Source of the DNA: Syngnathus acus
Lineage: Eukaryota > Chordata > Actinopteri > Syngnathiformes > Syngnathidae
Direction: 5' to 3'
NCBI RefSeq assembly: GCF_901709675.1
Contig: NC_051108.1
Location: 7,176,631-7,240,630, forward strand
Length of the DNA: 64,000 bases
How positions within the stretch are numbered: the stretch's first letter is position 1; each line of letters opens with the position of its first letter. A model generated the notes under the pieces. The model made no database searches. It saw nothing but the letters and a program-made list of their open reading frames with translations, and was not told the origin of the DNA. Made by a program: the position numbers and the translations under genes. Below, one piece after another: positions 11,273 to 21,828 of the stretch.

Positions 11273-13344
11273 TGAGGAGTTTTGATAATATGGGAATAAT
11301 GTGTGGAATAGATTTGGATAATACAGATAGTATACTAAAATGGTAGGAAGCAAGCAGTGGGATCAGATATTTTGGCTCGTCAAGCTTAAAAGGAGTTGAA
11401 ATTTAGCCAAGTAAAATTTTTCAATTGGGAATAAGACATTTGGACCAAATTGAATTCAGTCACAAGGGGGCTATGTTACTCAATGTACCTGATCAATACA
11501 ATAGTTATTAGTTAATTACACCTCAGTGGAAATTATGTTGTCAGAGAGTTGTGTCCATTAAAAGGAGAGTTAAACGGGCTGTAAGAACTTTTGACCTTTA
11601 GATTAATTATGCATAAAAAGCGACAGTTAACAACATGACAAAGTAAAACATCAGACAAAGTAAAGCGCCAGAGGAATTAGTCTGACTATTTTCTTTAGCT
11701 TTTTGATGAGAATAATTGATTAGGATAATTTTTTGGGGAGCCATCTGATGCTGCATGCTCCCCCATAACACAGACCCATACTTAACCTCTCGTGTAGAAA
11801 TATTTATTGATAATTTTATTGAAACTTGGATTGATGTATTTACGAAAGATTTAATTGGCGAGACTGTCCAAACAGGTAGAATTCTTTTTAGGATTCAATG
11901 TTTGCTTGCTCACTTGCATACTAAATTTGCTTGTTGTGGGATGAGAGTTGGCTGTAGGGTGAATGAATGAGCGCCCATGTGTCTGAGTGTGTGGGTGTGT
12001 GCGTGCGCAATATGATTGGCCAAGATAGTTTGGAGTTGGGGTGTTGTGATCACGATAGAGGATAAAATTCCTCTCACCTGAAAGTATAGTATAGCTTGGA
12101 ATACCTAGGATTTGATGAATGATCAGGCGATAAAATGGTTCAATGTGGAAGGCCCGTTTCAGTCCTATGACCGGACACGACTGGATCAGCTAGTCCAGCT
12201 ACGATCAGTATGATACTGTGCCGGCACGTTTTGTTGGTCCCTTTTGATCCCTGATGACACAATTTAACACATTGTATGAATGTGTCAAAGGGGGGAGAGT
12301 GAGTGTAAATGAGTAAGTAGAATCAATTTGTAAATTATGAGATTCAATGTTTTTTCAAATGTACTTGTTTTTGAAGCCTCAACAGGGCATGTAAGAATTC
12401 AACATACAGTGATGGAAGGAGCAGAAGAAGGATCTCGAAAGGAAGGGAGTGAACGAGAGGCAACAACCTGGAATGGATACATTGCGTGGTAACAATTTAG
12501 AGATGATAAGGTTTAATATATATTTTTTTTTTAAGATGAACTGCAAACGGTGATGAATCATACAGCTACAAGGTAAGCAACAAATATTTAGAAGGTCATT
12601 TAATGTAGGAGATAAATAGACCAATTACAAGGAATAGGGAATATGTTTGATAAAAGAATAATAACTAGAAAATGCAATTTCTGGAGAAATTGCGTGTGAA
12701 GGTGAAGAAACTGAATAACTTCTGGGGGAATGCTGCAGAATGATGTTGGAATGAGTTGAATTACTTGAAAAATGTAGAAATTAGAGGTGAAAAACGAAAT
12801 TTTGTGAAATTTTGCGGAAATTTTAAAAGTGACAACGTGAAATTTTTTAATTTAGCAATTTTGGGAATGTCAAGAATCTTTCCGAATGTGATTTGAATGT
12901 GCTGAATTATATGAATTTCAAACTGGAACGACGTAAATGTGAAATGTCGAATGTGCCATTCAGAATGAATGGGGAAAGATTTGTCGTAAATTTGAGAATT
13001 TTGCGAAAACGGAAAATTTTCAGAACGAGAAAAATGGAAGCCCTCATCTCGTGAATATTTGGAATACGTCAAAAGTGGAATGGAGTGAATCGGTTGAATT
13101 ATGTGGAAGTAGTAGAAGGACAGAAAAGTGAGGAGAATAAAATAGAAGAAGAAGAAGAAGTGAATGGTGTAAAATAACATAAGTGAAGGCCTATTATTAA
13201 ATATTATGAATATTAAAAGAAATTTAGCAGTTGAACCATTTTGGGAAAATGATGAATGATTTGAACATGAATTGAATTGAACATGAGATATAGATAACTG
13301 AAAGATACACTGAATTTGAATTGGGTTCAAGCACTCCCTCTCGC
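11273..13344. other. Eroded interior of the LTR element, no recognisable domain
   Basis: This AT-rich stretch should carry the pol region of the inserted LTR element. I could not recognise protease, reverse transcriptase or RNase H motifs. The long minus-strand frame at 12761-13696 is a low-complexity artefact. Confidence 0.4.
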
Positions 13345-13789
13345 ATTGATGTGTGTGCATATGTCTGTTAATGCCCGAACTGGGCACACCCCTTTTGAAT
13401 TGCAGAAACGTCGCTGTTTTCCTGGACCAATTTCGGCCCTTCCAGTTGCTGATCCAGATGGTGGTTAGCGCACACACACACATCTTAGACCAATTGTCCA
13501 GTTTTATGATTCCAGGTTTGCTGAGCACACTGCAGCGGACCCAAATGGGGCCGCCGAGATTCAAATCACCCCAACTATCTGGCTGAAAGTCCTGAAGAGA
13601 AAGTGGACAGCGCCTCGGTGGACTGGACCCTTTGCAGTGGTGGAGCGCACATCGCATGCCGTCCGGCTGGCCGGCAAAGGAGACACGTGGTATCATCTAT
13701 CCCAGTGTGCTCCTGTGAAGGATTCTTGCATAGATCCGGATCCGCCATTGACAGCGTCCCCACTCCCGATTGAAAAAGAGGCAGAATAA
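13345..13789 (+). pseudogene. Retroelement integrase C-terminus, frameshifted
   Basis: One frame shows GHTPFELQKRRCFPGPI, typical of the segment after the catalytic core. A second frame shows WLKVLKRKWTAPRWTGPF and a hydrophobic VRLAGKGDTWYHLSQCAPV segment, which is the GPY/F-type end of gypsy or retroviral integrases. It stops at 13787-13789. An in-frame stop and a frame change separate the two parts. Confidence 0.65.
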
Positions 13790-14148
13790 TCCTCTTCCAC
13801 TTGGTGGCCAGGTAGTCTACCCTGAGCCACTAAAGACCAAGACTGCACAGCAGACGTTTTCAGGTTCCTTCCGGACGGAGCAGAGCTGCAAAGGGGGTAA
13901 GAACTGTGCTTTCTCTCCACCAGTGGGCGTGCCAAGCCCCCAACGGCTGAACTACTACGAGCAAGTGTTATCTCGGACTAATGTTATTGATAACATTTTG
14001 GTCGCCTAAGGCAAAGGGACCGTGTGAGCCTTTCTCTGCATTATAGCATACCGCAGGTTTTTCACTCACACACTCAAGTTGAACAGGAGAATTGAGGTTA
14101 GACCTCCTCCTCACGGCGGTTTCTTGCTGACATTGAAGTTTTTGATCA

Positions 14149-14369
14149 TGTATCACCTTTTGCAACCCCCACCCTGTCCTCCCTCATTTACTCTCTTAAT
14201 GTTAGGTATTTGTGCTCTTGCTCTCTTTATCATGTCTCCACTGATATGGCTCGAATTGCAGCCTTCCCTCGAATTGATACAAATTTCTGCCGCACATTCT
14301 AATGACACCTGCACGGACATTGATACTCTCATGCTTACAGCCGCCACTATTCCCCCAACCCCGACATAA
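14149..14369 (+). pseudogene. Short hydrophobic frame before the 3' LTR
   Basis: A frame beginning MYHLLQPPP contains a hydrophobic stretch LLMLGICALALFIM that could span a membrane. It lies where an envelope gene would lie in a retrovirus-like element, but has no recognisable envelope motif. Confidence 0.25.
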
Positions 14370-14469
14370 GATTGACCTATCAGATGATCCAATATTCCCG
14401 TGTTCATGACGCACTTTGTTAGTTTGTCCTTGTCTTTTGGTTGACCTCTGTCGAGGTCAAAAGGGGGAC

Positions 14470-15742
14470 TGAAAAGGGAGCAACAGCAATGTCTAAATGT
14501 TTTATATTCATTTTATATTAATTTATACAAACATAGTTGCTCCATAAGAGCACAGACACGGCACACGCAGCTTGGTAACTTTTCCATTACACATAAGGCA
14601 GAGCTCATTAACGTCATGACACATTGATACAAAACATTCAGTAGATAACAAGACATTCTTATGAGGATATGTTTTTCCTTCTTTTCCCCTCCCCTTCCGT
14701 ATTCCTGCTTGCGGACAGTATAAAACCTTCTGATCTGGAGTCTGACGTTGTTGTTCTCATCTGCTGAAGTGCACTTGTACTGACTGCCGTGAAGCAACCC
14801 AAGATCTTGCAAATAAAGAACCAACTACCGTTTTTTTTCGTGTATAATGCGCCCCCATGTATAATACGCACCCTAAAAATGGCATGTTGATGCTGGAAAA
14901 AAGCCTGTACCCATGTATAATACGCACCCAATTTATTTTTATTTATTTTTTTAAAGTCCCAATGATCGTCACACACGCAGGGAGGCAATGGGTCCCATTT
15001 TTATAGTCTTTGGTATGGTCTTAACTAGGCTGGATGTATTTTTTTTTGTTGGCGTTGATTTCTCCGACTGCCCATAAAGGCACCACCGCGATCAGATGAA
15101 AAGAGAGGAAAGTGACGTGCGTACATGTGAAAAAGGCGGCTCTGTATGGGAGAGACGTTGAAGAGAAATAAAAACACCCTTGGAAACCAAAACTTGCCCC
15201 TCGTCGTGACTCGGAGCCGCAACAAATGTTTCGGATTTGTGTAGGGTACATTGTGACAGCAAACGAGCAGGTGATCGAGCAAGCGTCTGATACGAGAGCA
15301 TTGCGTTCGTATGGAGCGTGTTTGAAGTGAACAGCAGAGACGAAAGGAACATGGCAAAGTATTGTGAAATAAAATATTACCTGTAATACGCATTTTGTTA
15401 TTTGCTGATTGTATTAAACTATCACATTCATTGTCAGTCAAGAAGAGAAGAGGACTATTATCCCTTCTTTGACGAAATGACCAGAGCACAGTACAAACAC
15501 ACTATTGTCGGTCAGTCCTGTTGTTGGTTTTGTTGTACCATGATCTTCTTAAAAAAAAAAAAAAAAAAAAAGAAATTAAAAAAAAAAGAAAATTAAAAAA
15601 AATTTGTACCCATGTATAATGCGCACCCCAGATTTTAGGACAATAAATTAGTTAAATTTTGCGCATTATACACGGAAAAAAACGGTATTACTCCACATCA
15701 TTTTCTTTGCTCAACGACGGACATCTTGAACAAAACGCAACA
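14470..15742 (+). repeat. 3' LTR of the inserted LTR element, split by a TA-flanked element
   Basis: Bases 14470-14827 and 15688-15742 together match the 5' LTR. The gap is filled by the element at 14828-15685. A nine-base TTTCCATTA-type difference from the 5' copy near 14581 shows that the copies have diverged. Confidence 0.85.
14828..15685. mobile_element. Mariner-type non-autonomous element (TATAATGCGC family)
   Basis: It is flanked by a duplicated TA (14826-14827, 15686-15687), and the uninterrupted 5' LTR has a single TA there. The ends are CCGTTTTTTTTCGTG and the inverse of it. GTATAATGCGCACC-type motifs recur just inside both ends. There is no transposase frame. A poly(A)-rich tract lies at 15551-15602. 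Confidence 0.85.
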
Positions 15743-16081
15743 CTGCTCACTCGCCTTTTGCCACCAATTATTCAGAAACCGCCAGCCCACACAGCGCCCT
15801 CAGTGAACAGTCGTCCCTGATGTTTGGTCTTCTCATGGTGGTGTCGAACCAAGAGCGTTGCTATGTGATGTTTGCCAGGTATGATGAGAGGGGTTTTCTC
15901 CTCTTGCTGGAGCTGCGCTTCTTTGACACGACCTCCGACCCTCAGCAGACCATCAGCGTCGATGAAGGAATCTAAGGTTTTGAGAGGGCTGTCTTTAGAA
16001 AGTTTCTCCTTCTTTCGCAGACAGGCGTACTCGTGAGGGTAGATCTCCTCTTGAACTGCCCGGATGATGGTTCTTTTAGAC
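15743..16081 (-). pseudogene. BEL/Pao pol, segment before the integrase
   Basis: The minus-strand frame reads TIIRAVQEEIYPHEYACL, SPLKTLDSFIDADGLLRVGG and KTPLIIP, the linker and start of the zinc-binding part of a Pao-type integrase. It continues at 8193 once the inserted LTR element is removed, and at 19268 once the hAT element is removed. Confidence 0.75.
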
Positions 16082-16234
16082 CAGGGGTGTCAAACTCATT
16101 TATTTCGCGGGCCGCATTGTAGTCATAGCTTCTTTCGGAGGGCCATTATGACTGTCAACCCAAATAAATGGATGAGCACCTCATATTATATACAGTAAAA
16201 GCTACAAAACAAACTGACAAATAACTAGTTTTTA

Positions 16235-19100
16235 AACCAGACGAGTCCTCTCCAACGTCCGCTCACTGGATAATAAAATGGACCATCTACAACTGGAACT
16301 CTCTTCAAAGAGGGAGGTTAGAAACTGCTGCGCTCTCATCCTGACGGAGACATGGCTGAACTCATCAATACCGGACAACGCCGTTAGCCTGGAGGGGCTC
16401 GCTACATTCCGCGCCGACAGAAACAGCGAGCTAAGCGGTAAATCCCGAGGAGGTGGGCTGTGTGTCTACATCAACAACAACTGGTGCAAAAATGCTAGAT
16501 CTGTCGCCAGCTTCTGCTCTTCGGACATCGAGCTTTTGACTGTTAACTGCAGACCCTTCTACCTGCCCAGAGAGTTTACTGTTGTTAGCATCACGGCTGT
16601 GTATGTGCCTCCTAGCGCTAATACTAAAGAGGCCATGAGTGTTCTCTATCGGACAATCAGTGAGCTGCAATCCACGCACACAGAGGGTGTTTTCATCATT
16701 GCTGGGGACTTCAACCAGGCTAACATGAAGACTATTCTCCCTCATTTTTACCAACACGTGGATTTTCCAACTCGGGGAGAGAACACTCTGGACTTGGTTT
16801 ACACCAATATAAAGGATGCATTCAGAGCAGCCCCCCGCCCCCACCTCGGCTCTTCAGACCACCTATCTGTTATGCTAATCCCTGCATACAGGCCCCTGCT
16901 GATCAGAGCAAAACCCACAGTGAAGCAGGTGAGGGTGTGGTCTGAGGGGGCCATGGAGGCACTCCAGGACTGCTTTGAGTGCTCTGACTGGGACATGTTC
17001 AAATCAGCAGCAACATATGACAATCAGATCGACATTGATGAGTACGCCATGACTGTGTCAGCCTACATCAACAAATGCACCGAGGACGTCAGCACCACTA
17101 AGAACATCATCACCCGAGCCAACCAACGACCCTGGATGACTGAGGAGGTACGTCATACGCTACGAGCACGGAACTCAGCCTTCAAGTCTGGCGACAAGGA
17201 GGCACTGAGGACAGCGAGAGCCAACTTGAACCGTGCCATCAGGCTAGCGAAGCGAAGCCACAGTCGAAAAATTCAGGATTTTTTCCACGACGCCAATAAC
17301 ACCAGGAGTATGTGGCAAGGCATACGGGCGATCACGGACTACAACTTACCCTCCCCCCCGGTGGGTGAGGTTGATGCTGACTTCCTAAATGGTCTAAATA
17401 ACTTCTTTGGGCGTTTTGAGGCACTAAACAGCACTCCTGCAGTTAAAACTGTTCCCCACCAGGAAGAGGAGGCCCTCTGCCTTGACTCAGCCGACGTGTG
17501 GAAGACTCTGAGAAGAGTCAACCCACGTAAGGCCCCAGGCCCCGACAACATACCTGGGCGGGTGTTCAAGGAATGTGCAGGCCAGCTGGCTGGTGTCATC
17601 ACAGACATTTTTAACATCTCGCTGGACCAAGCCAAAGTGCCAGTATGCTTCAAGGCTGCCTCCATCATTCCGGTGCCGAAGAAACCTCAAATCACCTCAT
17701 TGAATGACTACAGACCTGTGGCACTGACTCCCATCATGATGAAGTGCTTCGAAAGGCTGCTCAAAGAACACATCGTCTCCAGACTCCCCCCAACATTCGA
17801 TCCGTTCCAGTTTGCCTACCGGCAGAACCGCTCTACTGAGGATGCCATCTCCTCCGTTCTTCACCTGAGCCTGGCTCACCTGGAGGAGAGGAACACCCAC
17901 GTGCGGTTGCTGTTCCTGGACTTCAGCTCAGCGTTTAACACCATCATTCCACAACATCTGGTGGAAAAACTGGAACACCTGGGCTTCAGCACCCCCCTTC
18001 GAAACTGGCTGCTAGACTTCCTCACCAACAGACCTCAGTCAGTCCGGGTCGGACAGAACACCTCAGATGTCATCACCCTCAGCACAGGCTCCCCTCAGGG
18101 CTGCGTCCTGAGCCCCCTGCTGTTCACCCTGATGACACACGACTGCGCCCCCAGGTTCACCACCAATCACATCGTGAAGTTTGCAGACGACACAACGGTG
18201 GTGGGCCTCATCAGGGACAACAACGACCTGGACTACAGAGAGGAGGTGGAGCAGTTGGTGGGCTGGTGCAGAGAAAATAGCCTGATCCTGAATGTGGAGA
18301 AGACGAAGGAGATCATCGTCGACTTCAGGAAGAACCAGCCTCACCACGCTCCACTGATCATCAACAGCTCAGCTGTGGAGGTGGTCAGCAGCACTAAATT
18401 CCTGGGAGTCCACATCACAGACGACCTCACCTGGACTGTGAACACCACAACACTGGTCAAGAGGGCACAGAAGCGCTTGTACTTCCTGCGGAGGATGAGG
18501 AGAGCCCACCTGCCCCCACCCATCATGAGGACGTTCTACCGAAGCACCATAGAGAGCATTCTGACAAGCTGTCTCTCGGTGTGGTGTGGAGGTTGCAGCG
18601 CCTCCGATTGGAAGAACCTGAGGAGAGTGGTGAGGACAGCAGAGAGGATCATCGGGGCTCCTCTTCCCTCCATTCAGGACTTGTCATCCCAGCGCTGCGT
18701 GTCCCGAGCCCGTAATATTATCAGTGACCCATCACACCCCCACCATGGACTGTTCTCCCTGCTGCCCTCTGGGAAGAGGTTTCGCAGCATCCGCTGCAGG
18801 TCCACCAGGTTCTGCAATAGGTTTTCCCTGCTGTCGTCAGACTGTTGAACATTCAAACGTAGCATTCCTCTGCACACTTGTAAATACTGCTTTTGTCTCC
18901 TGCACTGTTTACATACTTTATCACTGCTGCACTTTGTACTTTATCCTTATCTTATTTCATATTTTTATATAGAATGTCACTTTTTAACCAGCCGCAATAC
19001 CACTACATTGTTGAAAGCCGTATGCAACGAAATTTCGTTTTGTGTACACCCAGTGTTGACAAAATGACAATAAAGTTTGTCTAAGTCTAAGTCTAAAAAC
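16235..19100 (+). mobile_element. CR1/L2/Rex-type LINE, 5'-truncated but with an open ORF2
   Basis: The open frame extends upstream of the first ATG through SNVRSLDNK, the start of the endonuclease domain, so only the far 5' end is lost. The 3' end is AATAAAGTTTGTCTAAGT followed by TCTAAG units, the short-repeat tail of this LINE group. The exact clade (Rex1/Babar is my best guess) was not tested. Confidence 0.85.
16278..18848 (+). CDS. LINE ORF2: apurinic endonuclease plus reverse transcriptase
   Basis: These 856 codons have no stop. The endonuclease part shows LTETWL (Glu, near residue 24), GGGLCVYI, IIAGDFN and HLGSSDHL (His) up to about residue 200. The reverse transcriptase follows with RKAPGPDNIPGRVFK, LNDYRPVALTPIMMKCFERL, LFLDFSSAFNTI, GSPQGCVLSPLLF and the catalytic FADDT at about 635-639. 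The C-terminus carries PSIQDLSSQRC and LFSLLPSGKRFRSIR. The first part of the endonuclease is truncated by the insertion. It is a mobile-element gene and not a host gene. Confidence 0.88.
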   Translation: MDHLQLELSSKREVRNCCALILTETWLNSSIPDNAVSLEGLATFRADRNSELSGKSRGGGLCVYINNNWCKNARSVASFCSSDIELLTVNCRPFYLPREFTVVSITAVYVPPSANTKEAMSVLYRTISELQSTHTEGVFIIAGDFNQANMKTILPHFYQHVDFPTRGENTLDLVYTNIKDAFRAAPRPHLGSSDHLSVMLIPAYRPLLIRAKPTVKQVRVWSEGAMEALQDCFECSDWDMFKSAATYDNQIDIDEYAMTVSAYINKCTEDVSTTKNIITRANQRPWMTEEVRHTLRARNSAFKSGDKEALRTARANLNRAIRLAKRSHSRKIQDFFHDANNTRSMWQGIRAITDYNLPSPPVGEVDADFLNGLNNFFGRFEALNSTPAVKTVPHQEEEALCLDSADVWKTLRRVNPRKAPGPDNIPGRVFKECAGQLAGVITDIFNISLDQAKVPVCFKAASIIPVPKKPQITSLNDYRPVALTPIMMKCFERLLKEHIVSRLPPTFDPFQFAYRQNRSTEDAISSVLHLSLAHLEERNTHVRLLFLDFSSAFNTIIPQHLVEKLEHLGFSTPLRNWLLDFLTNRPQSVRVGQNTSDVITLSTGSPQGCVLSPLLFTLMTHDCAPRFTTNHIVKFADDTTVVGLIRDNNDLDYREEVEQLVGWCRENSLILNVEKTKEIIVDFRKNQPHHAPLIINSSAVEVVSSTKFLGVHITDDLTWTVNTTTLVKRAQKRLYFLRRMRRAHLPPPIMRTFYRSTIESILTSCLSVWCGGCSASDWKNLRRVVRTAERIIGAPLPSIQDLSSQRCVSRARNIISDPSHPHHGLFSLLPSGKRFRSIRCRSTRFCNRFSLLSSDC

Positions 19101-19267
19101 TGGTCAAATATTTAAAAAAAAAAGACATTATTAAAAGTGAAGACAATTTGAAATTCTAGTAATGACACACGAATTTGATGCACAATTTGTCTTCGCAGGC
19201 CACATAAAATGATGTGGCGGGCCGTATCTGGCCCCCGGGCCTTGAGTTTGACACCTGTGTTTTAGAC

Positions 19268-19852
19268 TGAGAGAGTTCGTCGATTGAGATTGTTGTGTGG
19301 CAGTGATGCCAACCTTTGCAGCCACTGGCTTCGGTTCTAGAATTCTTCTGGAAACAACGAGCAACATGGGTTAGGCGAGCTATGGTGTGGGTCAACGATG
19401 TCCAACTTGAAAACTTGGAGAAGCACTGAGACCTGAGTTGTTTGCTCGACACTAGGGGATGGATCTGATGAAGGATTCACCAGCTTGAAGGAGTCTTCTT
19501 CAGGCTGGACCTTAAGGGGCTGCTTCAGGAACGCAGGTCCAGACAGCCAGCTGGAGTCTGAGAGACGTGCAGCAGTAACGGACCTCGTGGCGATATCTGC
19601 AGGATTCAGTTCTGTAGACACGTGCTGCCACTGCTCTTCGTCCTCCTTCAGAGGAGGGGCCACTTCTGCGTGTTTGTTTCGAAAGACCTTCTCCATGAAG
19701 GTGAGGAAATGCTGTTTCATCGCTGGTTTCCTTTCCATGATGTTCAGGAACGAGAGGTCGTCAATGGAGGGAGCCACCTTATTATCATCCTTTGTTTGTT
19801 GAAACACTGTAGAACCCAGCTGGTCGGTTTCTCTGTTGCAGGTAAGTTTCAT
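19268..19852 (-). pseudogene. BEL/Pao pol remnant: start of pol joined to RNase H end
   Basis: The minus-strand frame begins with a pol start (DDLSFLNIM), goes to RKPAMKQHFLTFMEKVF and HAEVAPPLKEDEE, then jumps straight to WQHVSTELNPADIATRSV, the C-terminal end of RNase H. In complete elements of this family the whole reverse transcriptase lies between those two points, so it has been deleted. Confidence 0.75.
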
Positions 19853-20560
19853 CTGTCGACTGTAGCTTAGGATGATCGATGCCTTGGAATTGACTGTACC
19901 TCTCTTTCACCTGAAGGACGTTCGGGCAGGGTTCGAAGATGGAGAGGCGTTTCTGCTCTGTAGTCCTGGTATACAGGGCATTTATGGTGTCAGGCTTGTG
20001 AACCCCTCCCAAACACACATTTCCGACGATCACCCATCCAAGGTCGAGTTTCTGGGCGAATGGAGCATCTCTTGGACAGTTCACCTGCTTGCGGACTTTA
20101 TGGGCCGTGATGATGTCTCGCCCAAGGAGAAGCATTATGGGGGCGCTCTGTTCAAGTTCTGGGATGAGTTGAGCGATTGCTTTCAGGTGAGGGTGGTTGG
20201 ATGCAGCATTCGGAGTTGGTATCTCGGATCTGTTGTTTGGGATGTCGTTGCATTCTACAAGACTTGGTAGGAGAAGCCTAACTTCGCCGTCCATGGATTC
20301 GATTTGGTAGCCCGGAGCTCTTCTCCCCATGGTTTCTGTCACTCCAGAGCATGTGCAGAGAGAGTATGGCGAAGGGGGTCCTTGAACATTGAAGGTGCCG
20401 AAGAACTCGGAACGAGCCAAGGATCTGTTGCTGTGTTCATCGACGTAGATCTTTGTCGCTTTCTCACGATGGTTGACAGGGTAGATCCTGACAAGGCAGA
20501 TTTTAGAGCATGATCTGTTGCTCTGATCGCCACCGCAGACATCGGTGCAATTGCTTGTGA
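19800..20560 (-). pseudogene. BEL/Pao aspartic protease region
   Basis: The minus-strand frame shows YVDEHSNRSLARSEFF, where the family's Asp-containing active-site loop sits, and later LLLGRDIITAHKVR and QKLDLGWVIVGNVCLG, the usual protease-to-pol link. The frame differs from that of the zinc-knuckle end of gag, so a frameshift separates them. Confidence 0.7.
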
Positions 20561-21828
20561 TCTCCGAAGGAGCTGTAGGGGCTAGGGTCCCCGCCATGCT
20601 CTGTTGTGGGGGCTGGCTCCTTGGTCTGCGATACTGGTCCAGGGTGAAGTGCAGAGTTATGTTCCCCACTCCCGCATTCAATACATGTGGCTGTATACTT
20701 GCAGTCCTGGGCCATGTGTTTAGTAGATGTGCAACATTTAAAGCAGATTCTGTGCTCTTTCAGGAATGCTCTCCTCTCCTCTATGGATTTTTCCCGGAAA
20801 GCCCGACATTTCCTTAACAGGTGGGGCTTTTTGTGAATAGGGCACTGGCGAACAGGGCTCTCGGCTCCAGCACTGCGCTCCGCAGCACCATCGTCCGTCT
20901 TGTGGACTGAGATCTCCCTTTGTCTGTGCATTTTCGTGTTCTTGCTTGGTTCAGGAATGTCCGTTTGGCTAATGGCCTTGAAGCTCGGGTCATTCATGAT
21001 TTTAGCCTGATGGAAGATGAAGTCCACGAAAATTCCGAAGGGGGGGAAATGAAACTCCATAACGTTGTTTGTAGCTGAATCCGTTAGTCCGCCACTTCTC
21101 TTGCAGGCTAAAGGGCAGCCTTTGAACCAAGGGACTTATTCCTCTGGCTGTGTCTAGGTACTGAAGGGCTGGAAGGGTTCCGTCTGTCTTGGCTGCTCTT
21201 AATTCCATCAAGAGGTCACTGAGCTCATGGAGCTTTGCACAGTCTTTGTTGGTGATTTTTGGGAAATTGTTGATGCGTTGGAAGAGAGTCTCCGACTACT
21301 TCAGGGGCTCCGTAGCATGCGTCCAGTCTGTCCCATGTCATCTGGAGTCCTCGTTGGGGGTGATTGGCACTGACATCCCTGATACGCTTTGCATGTTCTC
21401 CCGACTCTTTCCCGAGCCACTTGACCAGTAGATCCATCTCCTCGCCGGGAGTGAGATTGAGTCCTCTCACTGCGTTTTGAAAGGACAGTCGCCAAGCTCT
21501 GTAGATTGCAGGCTTGTCGTTGAATTGAGTCATACTTGTAATGACCAGCTCGCGACAGGCGAAATATCTGACAACGTCGTTGATACCTGACTGGTCGTGC
21601 TGGTTGCTTTGGGGTGTGTAGTCGGGCAAGGTAGGACGTGATTGACCCCGGTATCTGGGTGTAGCTGTATATGTGCCCTGATGGCCTTGTGTATCTCTTG
21701 GAATGAGAGCTGTGATAGGGGCATATTGTTGTGGCCAATGAGCTGGTAGTCTGTTCGCTGGTGTATAGGTGAGGTTGGCATCGGCCGGACCATTCTCTGA
21801 TATGGGCCGTGGAGCTGTCATAGAGTTA
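20503..21828 (-). pseudogene. BEL/Pao gag, main part with zinc knuckles
   Basis: The frames at 21225-21828, 21002-21211 and 20503-21060 give in order a gag core (DDVVRYFACRELV-like NDVVRYFACRELV, FQNAVRGLNLTPGEEMDLL, WDRLDACYGAPEVV) and then zinc knuckles around CFKCCTSTKHMAQDC and CIECGSGEHNSALHPG. They lie in different frames, so gag is broken. Confidence 0.75.

Larger units (their letters stand above)
8194..15742 (+). mobile_element. LTR retroelement (Ty3/gypsy or retrovirus-like) inserted in the BEL integrase
   Basis: The LTRs are at 8194-8602 and 14470-15742, the second being interrupted. They begin TGAAAAGGGAG and end CGCAACA. The host BEL sequence on both sides carries a 4-bp duplication CTGC (8190-8193 and 15743-15746). 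A primer-binding-like TTGGTGACCCC follows the first LTR and a polypurine AAAAGGGGGAC precedes the second. The interior is mostly eroded: a 43-bp tandem array, an L2 LINE fragment, a Tc1 fragment, a long microsatellite, an integrase C-terminus and a short hydrophobic frame. No intact gag, pol or env frame remains. Confidence 0.8.
16082..19259. mobile_element. hAT-type non-autonomous element carrying an inserted LINE
   Basis: The ends are CAGGGGTGTCAAACTCA and TGAGTTTGACACCTGTG, with a perfect 8-bp target duplication TTTTAGAC (16074-16081 and 19260-19267). Without the LINE it is only about 315 bp. It lies within BEL pol. Confidence 0.88.

Noticed and set aside
12761-13696. 311-codon minus-strand frame
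   Set aside because: It is antisense to an integrase remnant at one end and low-complexity AT-rich text at the other; no domain is visible.
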